NCBI GenBank assembly: GCA_956465555.1
Contig: OY101115.1
Location: 4,130,120-4,194,119 of the forward strand
Origin: Nitzschia sp. pyKryTriq1
Lineage: Eukaryota; Bacillariophyta; Bacillariophyceae; Bacillariales; Bacillariaceae
Length of the DNA stretch: 64,000 nt
Reading direction: 5' to 3'
Shown: positions 19,102 through 30,244 of the stretch, piece after piece
Numbering within the stretch: the stretch's first letter is position 1
How the letters are laid out: the number at the start of each line of letters is the position of its first letter
Position numbers and translations under genes: made by a program
The notes under the pieces: model-generated
Databases searched by the model: none
Told to the model about the DNA's origin: nothing
What the model saw: the letters and a program-made list of their open reading frames with translations, nothing else

Positions 19102-21178
19102 TTAGCCTCAGCAGCCTCCAGCAGCTGTTGGTTAAAAAAAAGTGAGTGAAAGTGAACGATAGAACGCAAGTCAACATGACAACAACCACATCATTACTCA
19201 CCGGCGTCCTCGCCACTGCTCTTGGTAATCGACAGAGTCACAATCTCTTCAGAAGAAGTTGGATGGATTCCAACCGTATCGGTAAGATCCTTGAACGTCA
19301 AGCCCTGCCTCATGGATACACCATATCCTTGCATGACTTCTCCCGCGTTGGGTCCAACATAGTGAATACCCAAGACGTTCTCCTCCTTGGTTTTGTCTAC
19401 GACCACCTTGGTAAAGGCGTTCGACTCGTGACGGTTTTGAGACAAGGACCACTCCAATGGCAAGAATTCGCGATGGTACACTTCAATACCATCTGCGCCG
19501 AACTTTTCCTTGGCGTCGTCCTCTGACAAACCAACACAAGCGTATTCAATAGGAGTGAAGACTGTAGTGCAAATGTTAACATAGTCCATGGCTTCCTTGG
19601 TCCCTCCAAACAATCGTCGCGCCAAAATGATACCTGCTTGAATGGCGACCGGGGTCAATTCGGGGCAGCCCTACGTAAATACGGTGCAGAAGGTTGAAGA
19701 CATAGTTAGTATAAGCACATAACAGTCGGCACTCTGCACAGTCTTTCATCTCTGCACGATTGATTCATTCTGAAGATTCGACTTACCTCCATGACATCGC
19801 CAATAGCATAAATATTGGGGGTCACCGTCTGTTCAAACTTGGTAGGAATCTTCTTGTTCTTTGGATTAGTCTTGATATTCACAGAATCCAAACCCAATTT
19901 TTCAGTGTCGGCGTATCGACCAATGGCTCCCAAGACGGTGTCATAGGTATCGCTACTGCCATCCGAAAAGGTAACCTTGATTTTGTCCCCATCGACCTTT
20001 TCCATTTTAGAGGGAGTCACTTCCGTCTTGAACTTGACACCGTGATCTTTCATATATTCTCCAATCTTTTCGGAACACTCACGATCAAAGCCACGCAACA
20101 GGATGGACCGGACAGCCACTGTCACATCATTGCCAAAACCCGCCAAAAAGCCAGCACACTCCAAACTGATATAAGAGGCACCAACGCAGAGAGTCTTGCC
20201 CGGATTCTTTTCCAAGAAAAATACATCATCAGAACTAATAGCCAATTCTCCGCCTTCACACTCGATGGGCGATGGCCGTCCACCAGTGGCCACCAAAAAT
20301 CGAGAGCTGGTAATGGTGCTGCTTCGTCCCTTCTTATCGACGACCTCTACGGTATGAGCATCCTTGAAGGTTGCCAATTTGTTCAGGTACTGTACGGACT
20401 TTTCTCGAAGACGCACTCGATACTTGAAATTCAAACCTCGAATGTAGTTTTGAATATTTCCCTTGACAACATCCCAGTGCACTTGAGTGGTAGGTGTGGC
20501 CAACTGACCCATCTCATCGGGCTTGGTACCTTCACCAGCTGCAATACCGTAAAAGTTGGAGTCTACATTGATCAACTCCCGAAGAGAGGCCCCAATGTGA
20601 TAAAGTTTCTTGGGGATGCAACCAACGTTGACACAGGTTCCACCCAAGCCCCAGGTGGTCCCATGAGGACTCGGCTTGACAAAGTCACACAAGGCAACCT
20701 TGGCACCCAATTGGGCGGCTTCCTTGGCTGCCGCCATCCCACCGGAACCTCCTCCAATAACCACAAGGTCATAGTCATAGCTGTGGTCAGCGACATGTCC
20801 ATCCTCTACCATGCCCGCATCGGCCTTATTCCAGGGTCCTGGCTTGGCAGGTTGCATGAAGTCGCGGCACCAATCCAAAGTCGCATCGTGCCCTCCCAGA
20901 TACTTTTCAATATCGGCCGGGTCGGGCGCATTACTAGTACCATCACTGCTGCTGCTATCGACGGCAGCAGCGCTCTTACCAAACCAAACTACAGGGCAAG
21001 CCACGTGTTCCTTTCCGGCCTTGTCGTCAAAGTGATTGCGAAAGCCTCCATCCACCAGCCATTCTCGGAACTTGGTGCGATCTCCGAAATCGTGCTCGAC
21101 CAGCTTGACGCGGTTGGGAAACAGCAAACTCAAGGACGAGACACAAGAAGTAATGCGCTTGTAAAAGCCGCCTGCCAT
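19102..21178 (-). CDS. Selenocysteine thioredoxin reductase (large type), three exons
   Basis: Exons 21178-19787, 19670-19202 and 19124-19102 (introns 116 and 77 nt) give 627 residues including one selenocysteine. The core is the high-molecular-weight TrxR: FAD motif VVIGGGSGGMAA (142-150), redox pair CVNVGC (182 and 187), the ATGG motif before a GGRPSP, APIGDVMEGCPELTPVAIQ across the first junction, and the catalytic HPTSSEE. The last exon, 23 nt, adds AAGGC-Sec-G and then TAA; UGA is at 19110-19108. Residues 1-110 form a thioredoxin-fold-like domain (TSCVSS, VKLVEHDFGDRTKFREW, cis-Pro-like CPVVWFG) with CVSS in place of a CPYC site. Role: NADPH-dependent reduction of thioredoxin. Reading through the second donor gives a false stop at 19194, which hides the Sec. 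Confidence 0.92.
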
Positions 21179-22159
21179 ACCGGTGCGAACGAACGAAAGA
21201 CCGAACGAACGGCATACAATGAGTGAGCGGACGAAAACTCGAAAATAAGTACAGTAATACCGGTGGTATGTACATGGGAGAATTGGGCCTTTTCTTTTTC
21301 TCCGACGCCGCATCTCCAACCAACCGTGATACCATGACTCGTACTTACAGGATTGCATGCCTGCGACATGCAAGATGTGAGGGGATGACATTGTTGAAAA
21401 GTAACACTATCCACTATCGTGCAATGCAGTGCAGTGCAACAGCCACAACTCCAGCCACTTCGTATTACAATTTGAGGATGGGGGCGATGTGCGATGATGG
21501 GGCGAGATATTGTGATGTTACTACCGTATGATATATGATCGTCGCTCGGCCGCGTTCCCAATAATGATGGCCTATTTTCGCGTTGTTGCTGCGTTGGCGT
21601 CATTTTCGCTCGCCTTCTTTTCAAGAAGAACGACGACTTCGTTCTTGCGTCAGAAATAATCGGTACACAAAGCACGTAAATTCTACGTGCCTGTACGTAC
21701 CGTCGAACTGCTGGTACAGTAACCAGGAATGTGCTGGTACCTGGTACCTGGTACACTTGTACAGTACCAGGTACTGAATACTGTACGCGGTAGATAGGCC
21801 GAGGTTCAATGGGGGAATTTTCGGGGTGAGAAATGAATTTTCGGGGTTGTTTGACGATGGATCTTGGATCGATCGGATCAAAAGACATCAATGGGAGGCC
21901 GCCGGCCGCCGCCGCACACCGCACAGTGGAAAGTGGAAGTGGTCCCTACTGGTCCCGCAGGCGACAACAACATGATCTTTTCTTCATTCATTTTCCACCT
22001 AAAATCGACTTCCCACTACCATATACTCTTTTGCTGCGTATGAGTATCTGGAATGGCAGCTACATAAAAAGAAGCCATGTCAAGATTGATTGAAGGTTAA
22101 ATTTTTGCTTTGCAGTACTCGTATCTCGTACAGTATACAGTATTGGCAGTATCATCATC
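21179..22159. promoter_or_regulatory. Divergent spacer, thioredoxin reductase / GT49-like gene
   Basis: About 980 bp with no supported gene. A dense GTAC block at about 21690-21790 (GTACCTGGTACCTGGTAC, TGTACAGTACCAGG). Open frames here lack start support or any recognisable domain. Confidence 0.4.
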
Positions 22160-23632
22160 ATGGTGGCTCCGAAAAGTCAAAGGGCAATAAGGACAAGGAA
22201 CTCCTCTTGGCTCTTTCGACCGCTACTGATCCTATTGGTGGTCGGAGGTATACTTCTCCTTTCCGGTGGAAATCGTCCATCTTCTTTGGAGCCCTTCGAC
22301 ACGAGCTTGTTTGACACAGATGGTTCTTCTTCCGACAAGCTGGCGAATAGTACTCGTACAAGTGCAGGTGCAGGTGCAGGAGGTACAGCTACAGCTACAG
22401 CTACAGCTACAGCTACGAGTGATACAACAAAGACTGCTGATGTGTCACCAGCAGCAGCAGCAGCACCACCACCACCAGCAGCACCACCACCACCAGCAGT
22501 CAAGCAGCCCAGAATACAAGTACCGTCCAAAACGGCAAGGCCGAATGTGGTTATTGTCAGAGAAGAGGACTTGCCCCCTGCGTTCGTTCCGAACCAGACT
22601 ACTTTTTCGATCGAATACTTTTCTTCCATGTCGCCATGTACGCCCTTGACTCCGAGTGATGTTTCCTTTACCTTGACAACTCAGCTCTCTGTGGATCGAC
22701 TTTGGATCATGAAACATCAGTGTGAACGTTGGCCATCACCACTGCCGATTGCGATTGTTGTCTATCTTCCGCCAAACGCCCCACCCAACCAAGACTCGAA
22801 AATTCTAAATCGGCTCGAACACGAGATGAAGTGTGATTTGACGCGGATGAAAATTACCTTCTTTCAGGCAAGTCCAGACAGTCCCATTCATCAATATCCC
22901 GTCAATACGCTACGAAATCTGGCCTTGGAATCCATCACGACCACCCATGCGGCCTATATTGATTCCGATTTCTTAATTTCTGATGGCTTGCACGAGGATC
23001 TCATGACGACTGCTGCTGTATTGGCCAATGATACACATTCCGCCGTCGTCATGCCTGCCTTTGAGTATATTTCCAATTGCAAAATTTCCCGTCGACAAAA
23101 TGAAGTTTTGACTTGTTTGCGATCCGAGTGGGACATGATACCGAAGCACCACGAGGATATCGTCGCCTTGAGGGAGAAAAAGGAACGCCCACTGGTCAAA
23201 AATGGTTATCAAAGCAAACGGGGCAAGAACAAGTATCATGGAACTACCATGTACAATGCATGGATTGAGAGTAATATATCTACACCCATCCCTATCCCAT
23301 GTCTCAAACATTGGACCTATGAACCCTATCTGGCCGTACGGGTGTGCCACGATTTGCCGAAATTCCCAGAGATATTTAAAGGATGGGGATTCAACAAAAT
23401 TATGTGGGTCAAAATACTGCTAAAAAAGCTGGGCTTTCGTCTTTGGCAAGTCTCACATGGATTTGTCATGCACATTCCTCATGAGATTTCCATTTCTCGC
23501 CAAAAGGGTATGGACAAGCATCCGCCGGAATTCGACGCGTACATGGACTGGCTTAACACATTGCCGGCACATCCTGATCAGCTGCCACATTGCAGTGAAT
23601 GGAAGAAGGAACATGGCCCTCTACAACCATGA
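22160..23632 (+). CDS. Type II membrane glycosyltransferase, LARGE/GT49-like
   Basis: Single exon, 490 aa. A short basic cytosolic tail is followed by one membrane anchor at about 17-37 (LFRPLLILLVVGGILLLSGG), then a low-complexity stem with Ala-Thr repeats (from an ACAGCT-type DNA repeat at about 22383-22418) and Pro/Ala runs. The catalytic region from about 165 fits GT49 (B4GAT1 and the LARGE C-terminal domain): WIMKHQCERWPSPLPIAIVV, HQYPVNTLRNLALESITTTH, YIDSDFLISDG with the DxD-type metal site, VVMPAFEY, and a late GWGFNKIMWV. Family enzymes add glucuronic acid or related sugars in the Golgi; acceptor and donor here are not known. No Cys-rich or lectin domain. Ends 160 nt from the convergent MYND gene. 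Confidence 0.75.
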   Translation: MVAPKSQRAIRTRNSSWLFRPLLILLVVGGILLLSGGNRPSSLEPFDTSLFDTDGSSSDKLANSTRTSAGAGAGGTATATATATATSDTTKTADVSPAAAAAPPPPAAPPPPAVKQPRIQVPSKTARPNVVIVREEDLPPAFVPNQTTFSIEYFSSMSPCTPLTPSDVSFTLTTQLSVDRLWIMKHQCERWPSPLPIAIVVYLPPNAPPNQDSKILNRLEHEMKCDLTRMKITFFQASPDSPIHQYPVNTLRNLALESITTTHAAYIDSDFLISDGLHEDLMTTAAVLANDTHSAVVMPAFEYISNCKISRRQNEVLTCLRSEWDMIPKHHEDIVALREKKERPLVKNGYQSKRGKNKYHGTTMYNAWIESNISTPIPIPCLKHWTYEPYLAVRVCHDLPKFPEIFKGWGFNKIMWVKILLKKLGFRLWQVSHGFVMHIPHEISISRQKGMDKHPPEFDAYMDWLNTLPAHPDQLPHCSEWKKEHGPLQP

Positions 23633-23791
23633 TAGATAGACCGACCGTGGATGCAAGAGACGCATGTGGACCCCATCCTTCTTGGTTTGCGCCGCCACAC
23701 CTCGACTGTTAGATAGAATGTTATGTCTAGCGATCGTTGCAAAGCAATATTTTTTCTTTCGTAGAATTCTAATAGGCGGATCCCTCTATCA

Positions 23792-26700
23792 TTACTTTTT
23801 CTTGGTTGCGCAAACCTGTTTGTGCTGTCGCCACGCTAGCTTCTGGCATTCTTTGGAGCAATATTGGACTGCCTGGCATGGGCATACTAAGTGCTTTCCT
23901 ACCTCTTCCTCGCCTTTGAAGCACTGGCTACAAGCCTTGGAGCATACCTTCTTATGCTCCGGAGAGTGCGCCGCCTTGCACTCAGATGAGCAATATAAAA
24001 CCTTTCCACAAACACATTGTGGTGTTACCTTATCGACCATCATCAACGTTGAACAATCCGTGTTGTGGCACATCTCGTAATACTTGCTGGTCGTTGAAAA
24101 CTCGCGAGCACTCTTTTTTGACTCCTTCCGCACGTCTTTCTCTTGTGCATTCCTACTATCTCGATCGCGGATCATGGCAGATATACAAGAAGGACGCTTA
24201 CAATCCAAGATCTTGGCCCGAAAGACGGACACATCCGGAGAATCTTTCACCGCTCGAATCAAAGCGTCTTTGCAGCGACGACTTGCTCGCTGGAACTCCT
24301 GTTTCAAGACTGTCAGCTGAGATTTTCTGCCATCGACATTCACTGCTCGGCCAACAATACCACCTTGACGTGCCTTGAAACCCGCTCCAAACAAGAGACA
24401 CGAAAAAACGATGAATGTGCTGTACTCCTCGCTTGTCCCTCCCATTGACGTCAACACTTCCTCAACACTGCTCGCTGAGCTCTGGGCTGCCCACATGTCA
24501 TAGTTGACCATCACGTTGGTAATCAAATCATCAAAGAAATCATCGTTCATGTCCAACGTATTGTTCATGGCCTTGTAGTGAAAGTGCAGGGAGGCGATGA
24601 ACTCCCTTTCGCCCTGCGCAAATTCACTGCACCGTCGATATGCTAGGCCTGCATTCATAGACAGTGTGCGGGCTTCGATATATGTCCCTTGTTGTAAGGC
24701 GTACGCTGAGGCTCCCGAATACACCTTGGCTGCTCTTTTGAATTTTCCAAGCGATTCCAGGGATTCTCCGATCCAGTTAAGGCATGACAAAATCGCTTCT
24801 TTCCTCTTGTCAGGGTCTTTGGCCAGTAAATCCGCTTCAACAACGGACATGTCCAAAGCATCTTTCCAGTTTTTGATGTTCGGTTTTTGGTAGGCCTCTC
24901 GAAGATAGTTGAAAAGTGGTCGTTGGCATGAGGTTGGACAGAGCTCAACAATTCTGGCCCCTTTGGCCCGAACTACCCAGTGGCACACACGTTGGCAGAG
25001 CGCAGTCTTTTGATTTTGGGTGTACCACGATTTGTACGGCTCGTCGAACAGATAAGTAGTCACGACAATGATACGGCCCCCTCTCTTATTGAAAACATAC
25101 GCTGCCAAGAAAACTCGCTTGTTCGTGGTAAGACTATATACCAACAGTGACAAGACAACCTGACTCGTACCGGGTGTGGTGGTAGCATCCACACCAAAAG
25201 TCGCACCGTCGCCTACAACAACTTTCACAATGAAATCACCGTCGAAGATTTCCATGAAAATCCTCCCTGCGTCGCCACTAGTAGTACCAACGGCCGAAAG
25301 GGTGGGGGGAAGGGGGGCCAATGACAATGTTCGTGGCAACTCCACTGGGACGGTTGTCCACTGTAATCTGCCAGTATAATCTCCATAGTGGCTTGGCATC
25401 GATGCATGTGGTCGAATCGAATATGATTCGATCCCATCCCCATCGATTCGGAGCGAGTCATCTTCCGCAACGAACCAAGAAGAAGTCCCGGTCCACAGTC
25501 TGAGTTCTTTCTTTAGTTTCTCGAAATCCTGCTTGATGCCAGAGTCATCGTCCAATATTTCTTGGCTTATCCAAACACCCTGTCGGTACATCTCATATGC
25601 TCGCCCGAGGTATCCCATATTTTCGTAGGTTAGGGCCAAGTCACGATACACATGGCAAAGGACCAATGATTGGTCAGCGCGTTGGGCAAATTCTAAGGCG
25701 TGAAGATGCCACGGAAGGGCCTTTGGGTAGTCTTTCGTTTCATTTTCGTAACACATGCCAATCGCACTGGCGTAGTTGTTGACCCATATATGATACATAC
25801 GGTCGTGGTCACATCTTTCCTGAGCATCTGCAAAATTGGCAAAGTCTTTTGGGACGCGACGCTCGTGATTCCACATCCAATGATTCATTTCAACAAAATC
25901 CATCGTTTTGTGACGCTCGTGGAGGACAGCGATTACAATTTTGGAGGCTTGTTTGTTGGATCTGACTTCTTTTAAGGCACGCCACAAATGTTCGTTGTTC
26001 CAAAGCAGCAGTGGTTGAGTCATGAGAACCTCCTCTAATCCCTCCCAATCACTGGCTTTAACCAGTTCGATGAGTATCGGTCCAAAGATTGTGTTCATGT
26101 AGTGATCAAAGGCCTGGCGTTTGGGCGTTTGGATTGGAGCACATGTCCGTGAGTCACAATCTGGAGCCCCGAGGTACGAGGGAGTTCGTTCGGAAAATTC
26201 CTCGAGCAATATTTGTCGTTTGGCTTTCAACTCTGCTGGATTAAATTCGACTTGGAGTTGATAGAGATCGTCCTCCAAAGTACACATTTTGGGTTCCCAG
26301 GTGGGCGAAGGCGGGTCAACCCACTCAAAAGATATCTTATCTGCGAGATCCCTCGAGGGATCACCGATTAAAGTCCCTCCACCGTGTATGTTGGCCCTAC
26401 CGATTTCGTATTTCAATTCCCGTACGGCTTTTAAGTTAGCAGGTTGAATGCCCATTGTCGATGAAGCTTTTTTGATCTTGACTGCATAGCGACCTTGATC
26501 GTTTTTGCAAGCCATGACAACTCCGTATTTACCATTGTGCTGTTTGGCTTTTAGGCTATGAAGCTCCACCAATTGCCCCTCCTGAAAATCCAAATCTGGT
26601 TCATCATTGTTGTTGTTGCTGCTGCTGTTGTTGTTGCCATCTGGACCGAGCGAAGAATCATCATCATCATTGAAGCGGACAGTCATATACCAAAGAGTGC

Positions 26701-27103
26701 TGGGGCTATACGGACCAGCGCACCATTGCGAAAATCTCACGACTTTGGCTTGCACCCACCTCGGGCTGTCCTTTGCCAGAAGTAGCTTGAGCCGACGGCC
26801 TGGCCAAAGGTGGGGATACTCCTTGGAGGCCGGCCCAGCACTGGAATATGCAGCGGGTTCTTTGAGAACCTGACGCACATATTCGTCGAAGAGTCGACCG
26901 ACATGCGACCCGATAAGGTCTTCAACCAGACCCTTCACATTTTTATTTCTGTCCGCGATGACTGCCTGAAATTCCGATGATCCATTGCTACTAGTATTCG
27001 GAATCATCATGCGAAGGCAGTTGGTGCCTTTGCCTTTCCCTGAAATCGTAATGCCATCTTTTTTAAAGATGAAAGTCTCCTCGTCGTCTTCATCGAACGG
27101 CAT
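23792..27103 (-). CDS. Large TPR-like protein with two C-terminal MYND zinc fingers
   Basis: Single exon, 1103 aa from the ATG at 27103; the frame continues upstream only to a GTG. The C-terminus has two consecutive MYND fingers: CHNTDC...CVCGKVLYCSSECKAAH...C, then CSQCF...CPCQAVQYCSKECQKLAW...C. They are protein-interaction modules binding Pro-rich peptides. The middle holds helical TPR-like segments (YASAIGMCYENETKDYPKAL, LALTYENMGYLGRAYEMY, ASAYALQQGTYIEARTLSM, AGLAYRRCSEFAQGEREF). Near residue 175 is a short KOW/SH3-like barrel, VELHSLKAKQHNGKYGVVM. A Gly/Asn/Asp homopolymer stretch lies near 150-170. Diatoms have many MYND proteins of unknown function, and I can assign no process. Confidence 0.75.
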   Translation of the reverse strand: MPFDEDDEETFIFKKDGITISGKGKGTNCLRMMIPNTSSNGSSEFQAVIADRNKNVKGLVEDLIGSHVGRLFDEYVRQVLKEPAAYSSAGPASKEYPHLWPGRRLKLLLAKDSPRWVQAKVVRFSQWCAGPYSPSTLWYMTVRFNDDDDSSLGPDGNNNSSSNNNNDEPDLDFQEGQLVELHSLKAKQHNGKYGVVMACKNDQGRYAVKIKKASSTMGIQPANLKAVRELKYEIGRANIHGGGTLIGDPSRDLADKISFEWVDPPSPTWEPKMCTLEDDLYQLQVEFNPAELKAKRQILLEEFSERTPSYLGAPDCDSRTCAPIQTPKRQAFDHYMNTIFGPILIELVKASDWEGLEEVLMTQPLLLWNNEHLWRALKEVRSNKQASKIVIAVLHERHKTMDFVEMNHWMWNHERRVPKDFANFADAQERCDHDRMYHIWVNNYASAIGMCYENETKDYPKALPWHLHALEFAQRADQSLVLCHVYRDLALTYENMGYLGRAYEMYRQGVWISQEILDDDSGIKQDFEKLKKELRLWTGTSSWFVAEDDSLRIDGDGIESYSIRPHASMPSHYGDYTGRLQWTTVPVELPRTLSLAPLPPTLSAVGTTSGDAGRIFMEIFDGDFIVKVVVGDGATFGVDATTTPGTSQVVLSLLVYSLTTNKRVFLAAYVFNKRGGRIIVVTTYLFDEPYKSWYTQNQKTALCQRVCHWVVRAKGARIVELCPTSCQRPLFNYLREAYQKPNIKNWKDALDMSVVEADLLAKDPDKRKEAILSCLNWIGESLESLGKFKRAAKVYSGASAYALQQGTYIEARTLSMNAGLAYRRCSEFAQGEREFIASLHFHYKAMNNTLDMNDDFFDDLITNVMVNYDMWAAQSSASSVEEVLTSMGGTSEEYSTFIVFSCLLFGAGFKARQGGIVGRAVNVDGRKSQLTVLKQEFQRASRRCKDALIRAVKDSPDVSVFRAKILDCKRPSCISAMIRDRDSRNAQEKDVRKESKKSAREFSTTSKYYEMCHNTDCSTLMMVDKVTPQCVCGKVLYCSSECKAAHSPEHKKVCSKACSQCFKGEEEVGKHLVCPCQAVQYCSKECQKLAWRQHKQVCATKKK

Positions 27104-27520
27104 GATGTGCACTCGATTGCGTCTTTAGATGGAGGGATGTAAATTTCTTAGAACTGCTGATGCATGCAATGAAGAGAATGAAGGATACGTACAGTAAGTG
27201 GAGATGATGATGTTGTGGTTGTGGATGAAGGACCTGCATGTCATTCATTATATCTACGAGTACTACTCTACTCTGGAGTAGCGGAGTAGTAGAGCTCTCT
27301 ACTACTGCGCTGTGCGCAGTACTAAGTTAAAGCAGCTAATCAGGAATAGAGCGCTCGCATCGCGGCGGCATCAGGATCGCTGACTGATACGATTGCAGGA
27401 TTACTAGTATTTTTTGTTGTGGGTCCCAGTAAACTACCTACTACCGTTTGAACCGTTTGTACCCTACCACAATTGCAATGAAAAAGACCCGATCATTAGC
27501 TGGAGAGAGACTATGGTACT

Positions 27521-27555
<35 letters not shown>

Positions 27556-27983
27556 GAGTCTACTCCACATGTATACATAGCTACTCTACCGTCCGTCTGG
27601 CGTGGCTATTGTCGTTCCGGCGCAAGAGAGATTTATTGCTCTTGAGCGTCAAGGTAGTAGCTAAATTATAGACTGCACTTTTTCGCTGCTTTGCGATATA
27701 GCTCTATTAGAGAGTAGTCTCTCGAGAGATATGACTCGCATTATTGGAGTACTCGAAAGTCTATAAATTAGAAGGGGTCCAGAGGCATGACGAAGAAAGA
27801 GCCCTCGCATGACGAAGAAAGAGCCCTCCCAAAACTCCAAATTCTTGCTCCATACTAGTAGAGGGAGAAATTTGTACCGCAACATAAGATCAGGCTGTTT
27901 GTTTGCCTGTTCGATTATGATAATTAGTAATTAGTCGAGAATACAGTGGGGTGGGTGCCTTTGGAAGTGTTTAATGGGAGATC
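27104..27983. other. Gene-free spacer with (GA)n and CTCT/AGAG palindromes
   Basis: No gene seen in about 880 bp. Contains an inverted-repeat cluster at about 27259-27320 (ACTACTCTACTCTGGAGTAGCGG...), a (GA)n microsatellite at 27522-27552, and TCTCTCGAGAGA at 27719-27730. A 16-17 bp direct repeat, GACGAAGAAAGAGCCCTC, occurs twice at about 27789-27826. Confidence 0.45.
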
Positions 27984-29427
27984 TTAAAAGTCGGAAATAG
28001 CAGCCACTCCGGGAAGGACATCACCCGCCAACAATTCCAAAGTAGCACCTCCTCCGGTCGACACATACGAGACAACGTCCATTTTCTGGAATTGTTCCAA
28101 AGCGGCGACCGAATCACCTCCACCAACGACGGAGATGGCTCCCTTCTTGGTAACGGCCTCTAGAGTGTCAACCATGGCCTTGGTTCCAATATCAAACGGT
28201 TGAACTTCGAAGACTCCCATGGGTCCATTGAAAACAATCTTGGTTGCCGAGCTCAAAGTTTCGTTAAACAAGGCAGACGTCTTGGGGCCGATATCGAGTC
28301 CCATGTATCCATCTTCTACACCACCTCCCGGTACCAAATCAAATGTCTTGGTGTCCTCCAATTTCATGGGGCCCTTGGGAAATTCCTTGGAGCAGACAGC
28401 ATCGACAGGTAAGACGATCTTCTTGCCCTTGGCGGCAGCCTCTTTGAGAAGTTCCTTGGCAGTCTCCACCATTTCTTCTTCGCACAAGGAGTTTCCAATA
28501 CTCACGCCTTGGGCCTTGGCGAATGTGTACGACAAACCACCGCCCAACACAAGAATGTGGACTTGGTTCAAAAGACCCTTAATGACGGGCAATTTAGTGG
28601 AAACCTTGGATCCACCAATCACTATTATTATGTGCAGTAGCAGTATCAAGCAGACGAGAAAAGAAAAAGGTGAGGTGAGGTGACATGACATGACGTGACG
28701 CGACATGAGCCAATATTTCGGCGAGTCACTTTGTTTCTTTGTCCATCCATGGCTTACCTGCAGCGACGACTTCGTTTTCTCCTAGGCTGGTAAAATCCAA
28801 AAAGGCGACTTCCTTGGCAACCAAGCAGCCAACTCCGCACTCTTCCTTGGGCAACAAGGCGGGGACGCCAGACACACTGGCGTGAGCGCGATGGCAAGTG
28901 CCAAAGGCGTCGTTGATGTAAGCATCCCCAAGAGAGGCGAGCGACTGGGCGAATTCCGAATCGTTCTTCTCTTCTTGCTTGTAGAAGCGGAGGTTCTCGA
29001 GCAACAAGATGGCACCTCCCTCCTTGGGAAGGGCGGCGACGGCACTCTTGACCTTATCGCCGATGCAGTCGTCGACGAATTGAACTTCGACTCCAGTGAG
29101 CTCGCTCAGACGTTTCTGGACGTGTTGGAGACTCATAGCCTTGCGTTGAGAGCCATCTGCGTCTTCACCCTTTTGGACGAGCTTGGGGCGGCCCATGTGG
29201 CTCATCAGAATGGCATTGTGCTTGGCTTTGAGGATGGCCTGGATGCTCGGCAAGGCTCCTCGGATTCGCGAATCGTCGGTAATGTCAAAGTCGGCATTCA
29301 TGGGAACGTTGAAGTCCACACGAACCAAAATATTCTTGGCACCGCCATCACTTGATAGAGCGTCCAAGACGTCGAAAATGTTGCGTTTGCGGGCTTGGCC
29401 CGGAGCGGTTTGCGGCATGTTATCCAT
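27984..29427 (-). CDS. PGK: Phosphoglycerate kinase
   Basis: Exon 1 29427-28758, intron 28757-28622 (136 nt), exon 2 28621-27984; 435 aa. Catalyses 1,3-bisphosphoglycerate + ADP to 3-phosphoglycerate + ATP. Motifs: ILVRVDFNVPMN, DDSRIRGALPSIQAIL, LMSHMGRPK, LLENLRFYKQEEKND, YINDAFGTCHRAHASVSG, GGSKVSTKLPVI across the junction, VFNGPMGVFEVQPFD, VVGGGDSVAAL and YVSTGGGATLELL. The start is the ATG at 29427; the frame is open further upstream but only 22 residues precede the first conserved strand, with no signal peptide or plastid motif, so this is the cytosolic-type enzyme. All nucleotide- and substrate-binding loops appear intact. Confidence 0.97.
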
Positions 29428-30244
29428 GGTGAAAGTAGAATTAATAGTGTTGATTGTCTTTAGTTTGAGAATTGGTCGATGTACGGTCAAGTTCGATCCC
29501 GTAGATGTTTTGTGGGAAGGAAGAAGCCGAAAGATTTCACTCATGGCTCATGCGACATGCATGGCGATGATCTTGCAGCTGCTCGTCGATGAAGGGTTCG
29601 CATCGTGCATGCTATCCTGCCGCGAAAAAAGGCGTGTGGAAGATGTTCTTCAAAGGCCGGGTTACTGCACGTTTCATAAGCCTCTTCGTGACGTTCCTGT
29701 TCTTCGTCGAATAATGCAATTCCGTCGTTCTCATGTCGCATGAAGGGTGCCATGACGACACACGCCAGACACACGCATTCACGCACGATCGATGATGATG
29801 CGTGCCTGTGATGATGATGATGATGATGATTTTGATGATGATCGATGATGATTCACGATTGCCGATTGCGATTTTTTCTTCTCCATCCGTCTTGCACTCA
29901 AATTTTCGTCCGACTCTGATGATCAATGAAGTCGTCCTCAGTCAGTCCCACAAATCGACAATAAATTCTCTCTTCTCGCTTGTGGAGGAGTCTTGTCTAG
30001 AGTATTCGTAGACGACTGACTGGTAGCTCTTCTTTTGTACTGTACTCATACTAGCTCTACTCTCTCTACTTTCTCCTCTCTTACTCTCTCTACGTTCTCC
30101 TCTCTTGTAGATATAGATGGAAAGATTGAGTTCCGGTAGACTACTAGCTACTCACTTACTGCAATAGCAACATGATATTTTATTTTAGTACGTGGTCCAT
30201 CGATAGTAGTAGTACGAAGCCACACATCCCCCCACCCCACCCCC

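Noticed and set aside
19760-21226. 488-codon plus-strand open frame
   Set aside because: It lies exactly antisense to the conserved thioredoxin reductase exon 1. Its translation has no domain, and codon structure of the opposite strand explains the lack of stops.
21130-21924. 264-codon minus-strand frame upstream of thioredoxin reductase
   Set aside because: Largely GTAC-repeat and spacer translated; overlaps the true start in another frame; no family features.
28882-29743. Plus-strand open frames of 157 and 186 codons
   Set aside because: Antisense to phosphoglycerate kinase; no recognisable protein features.
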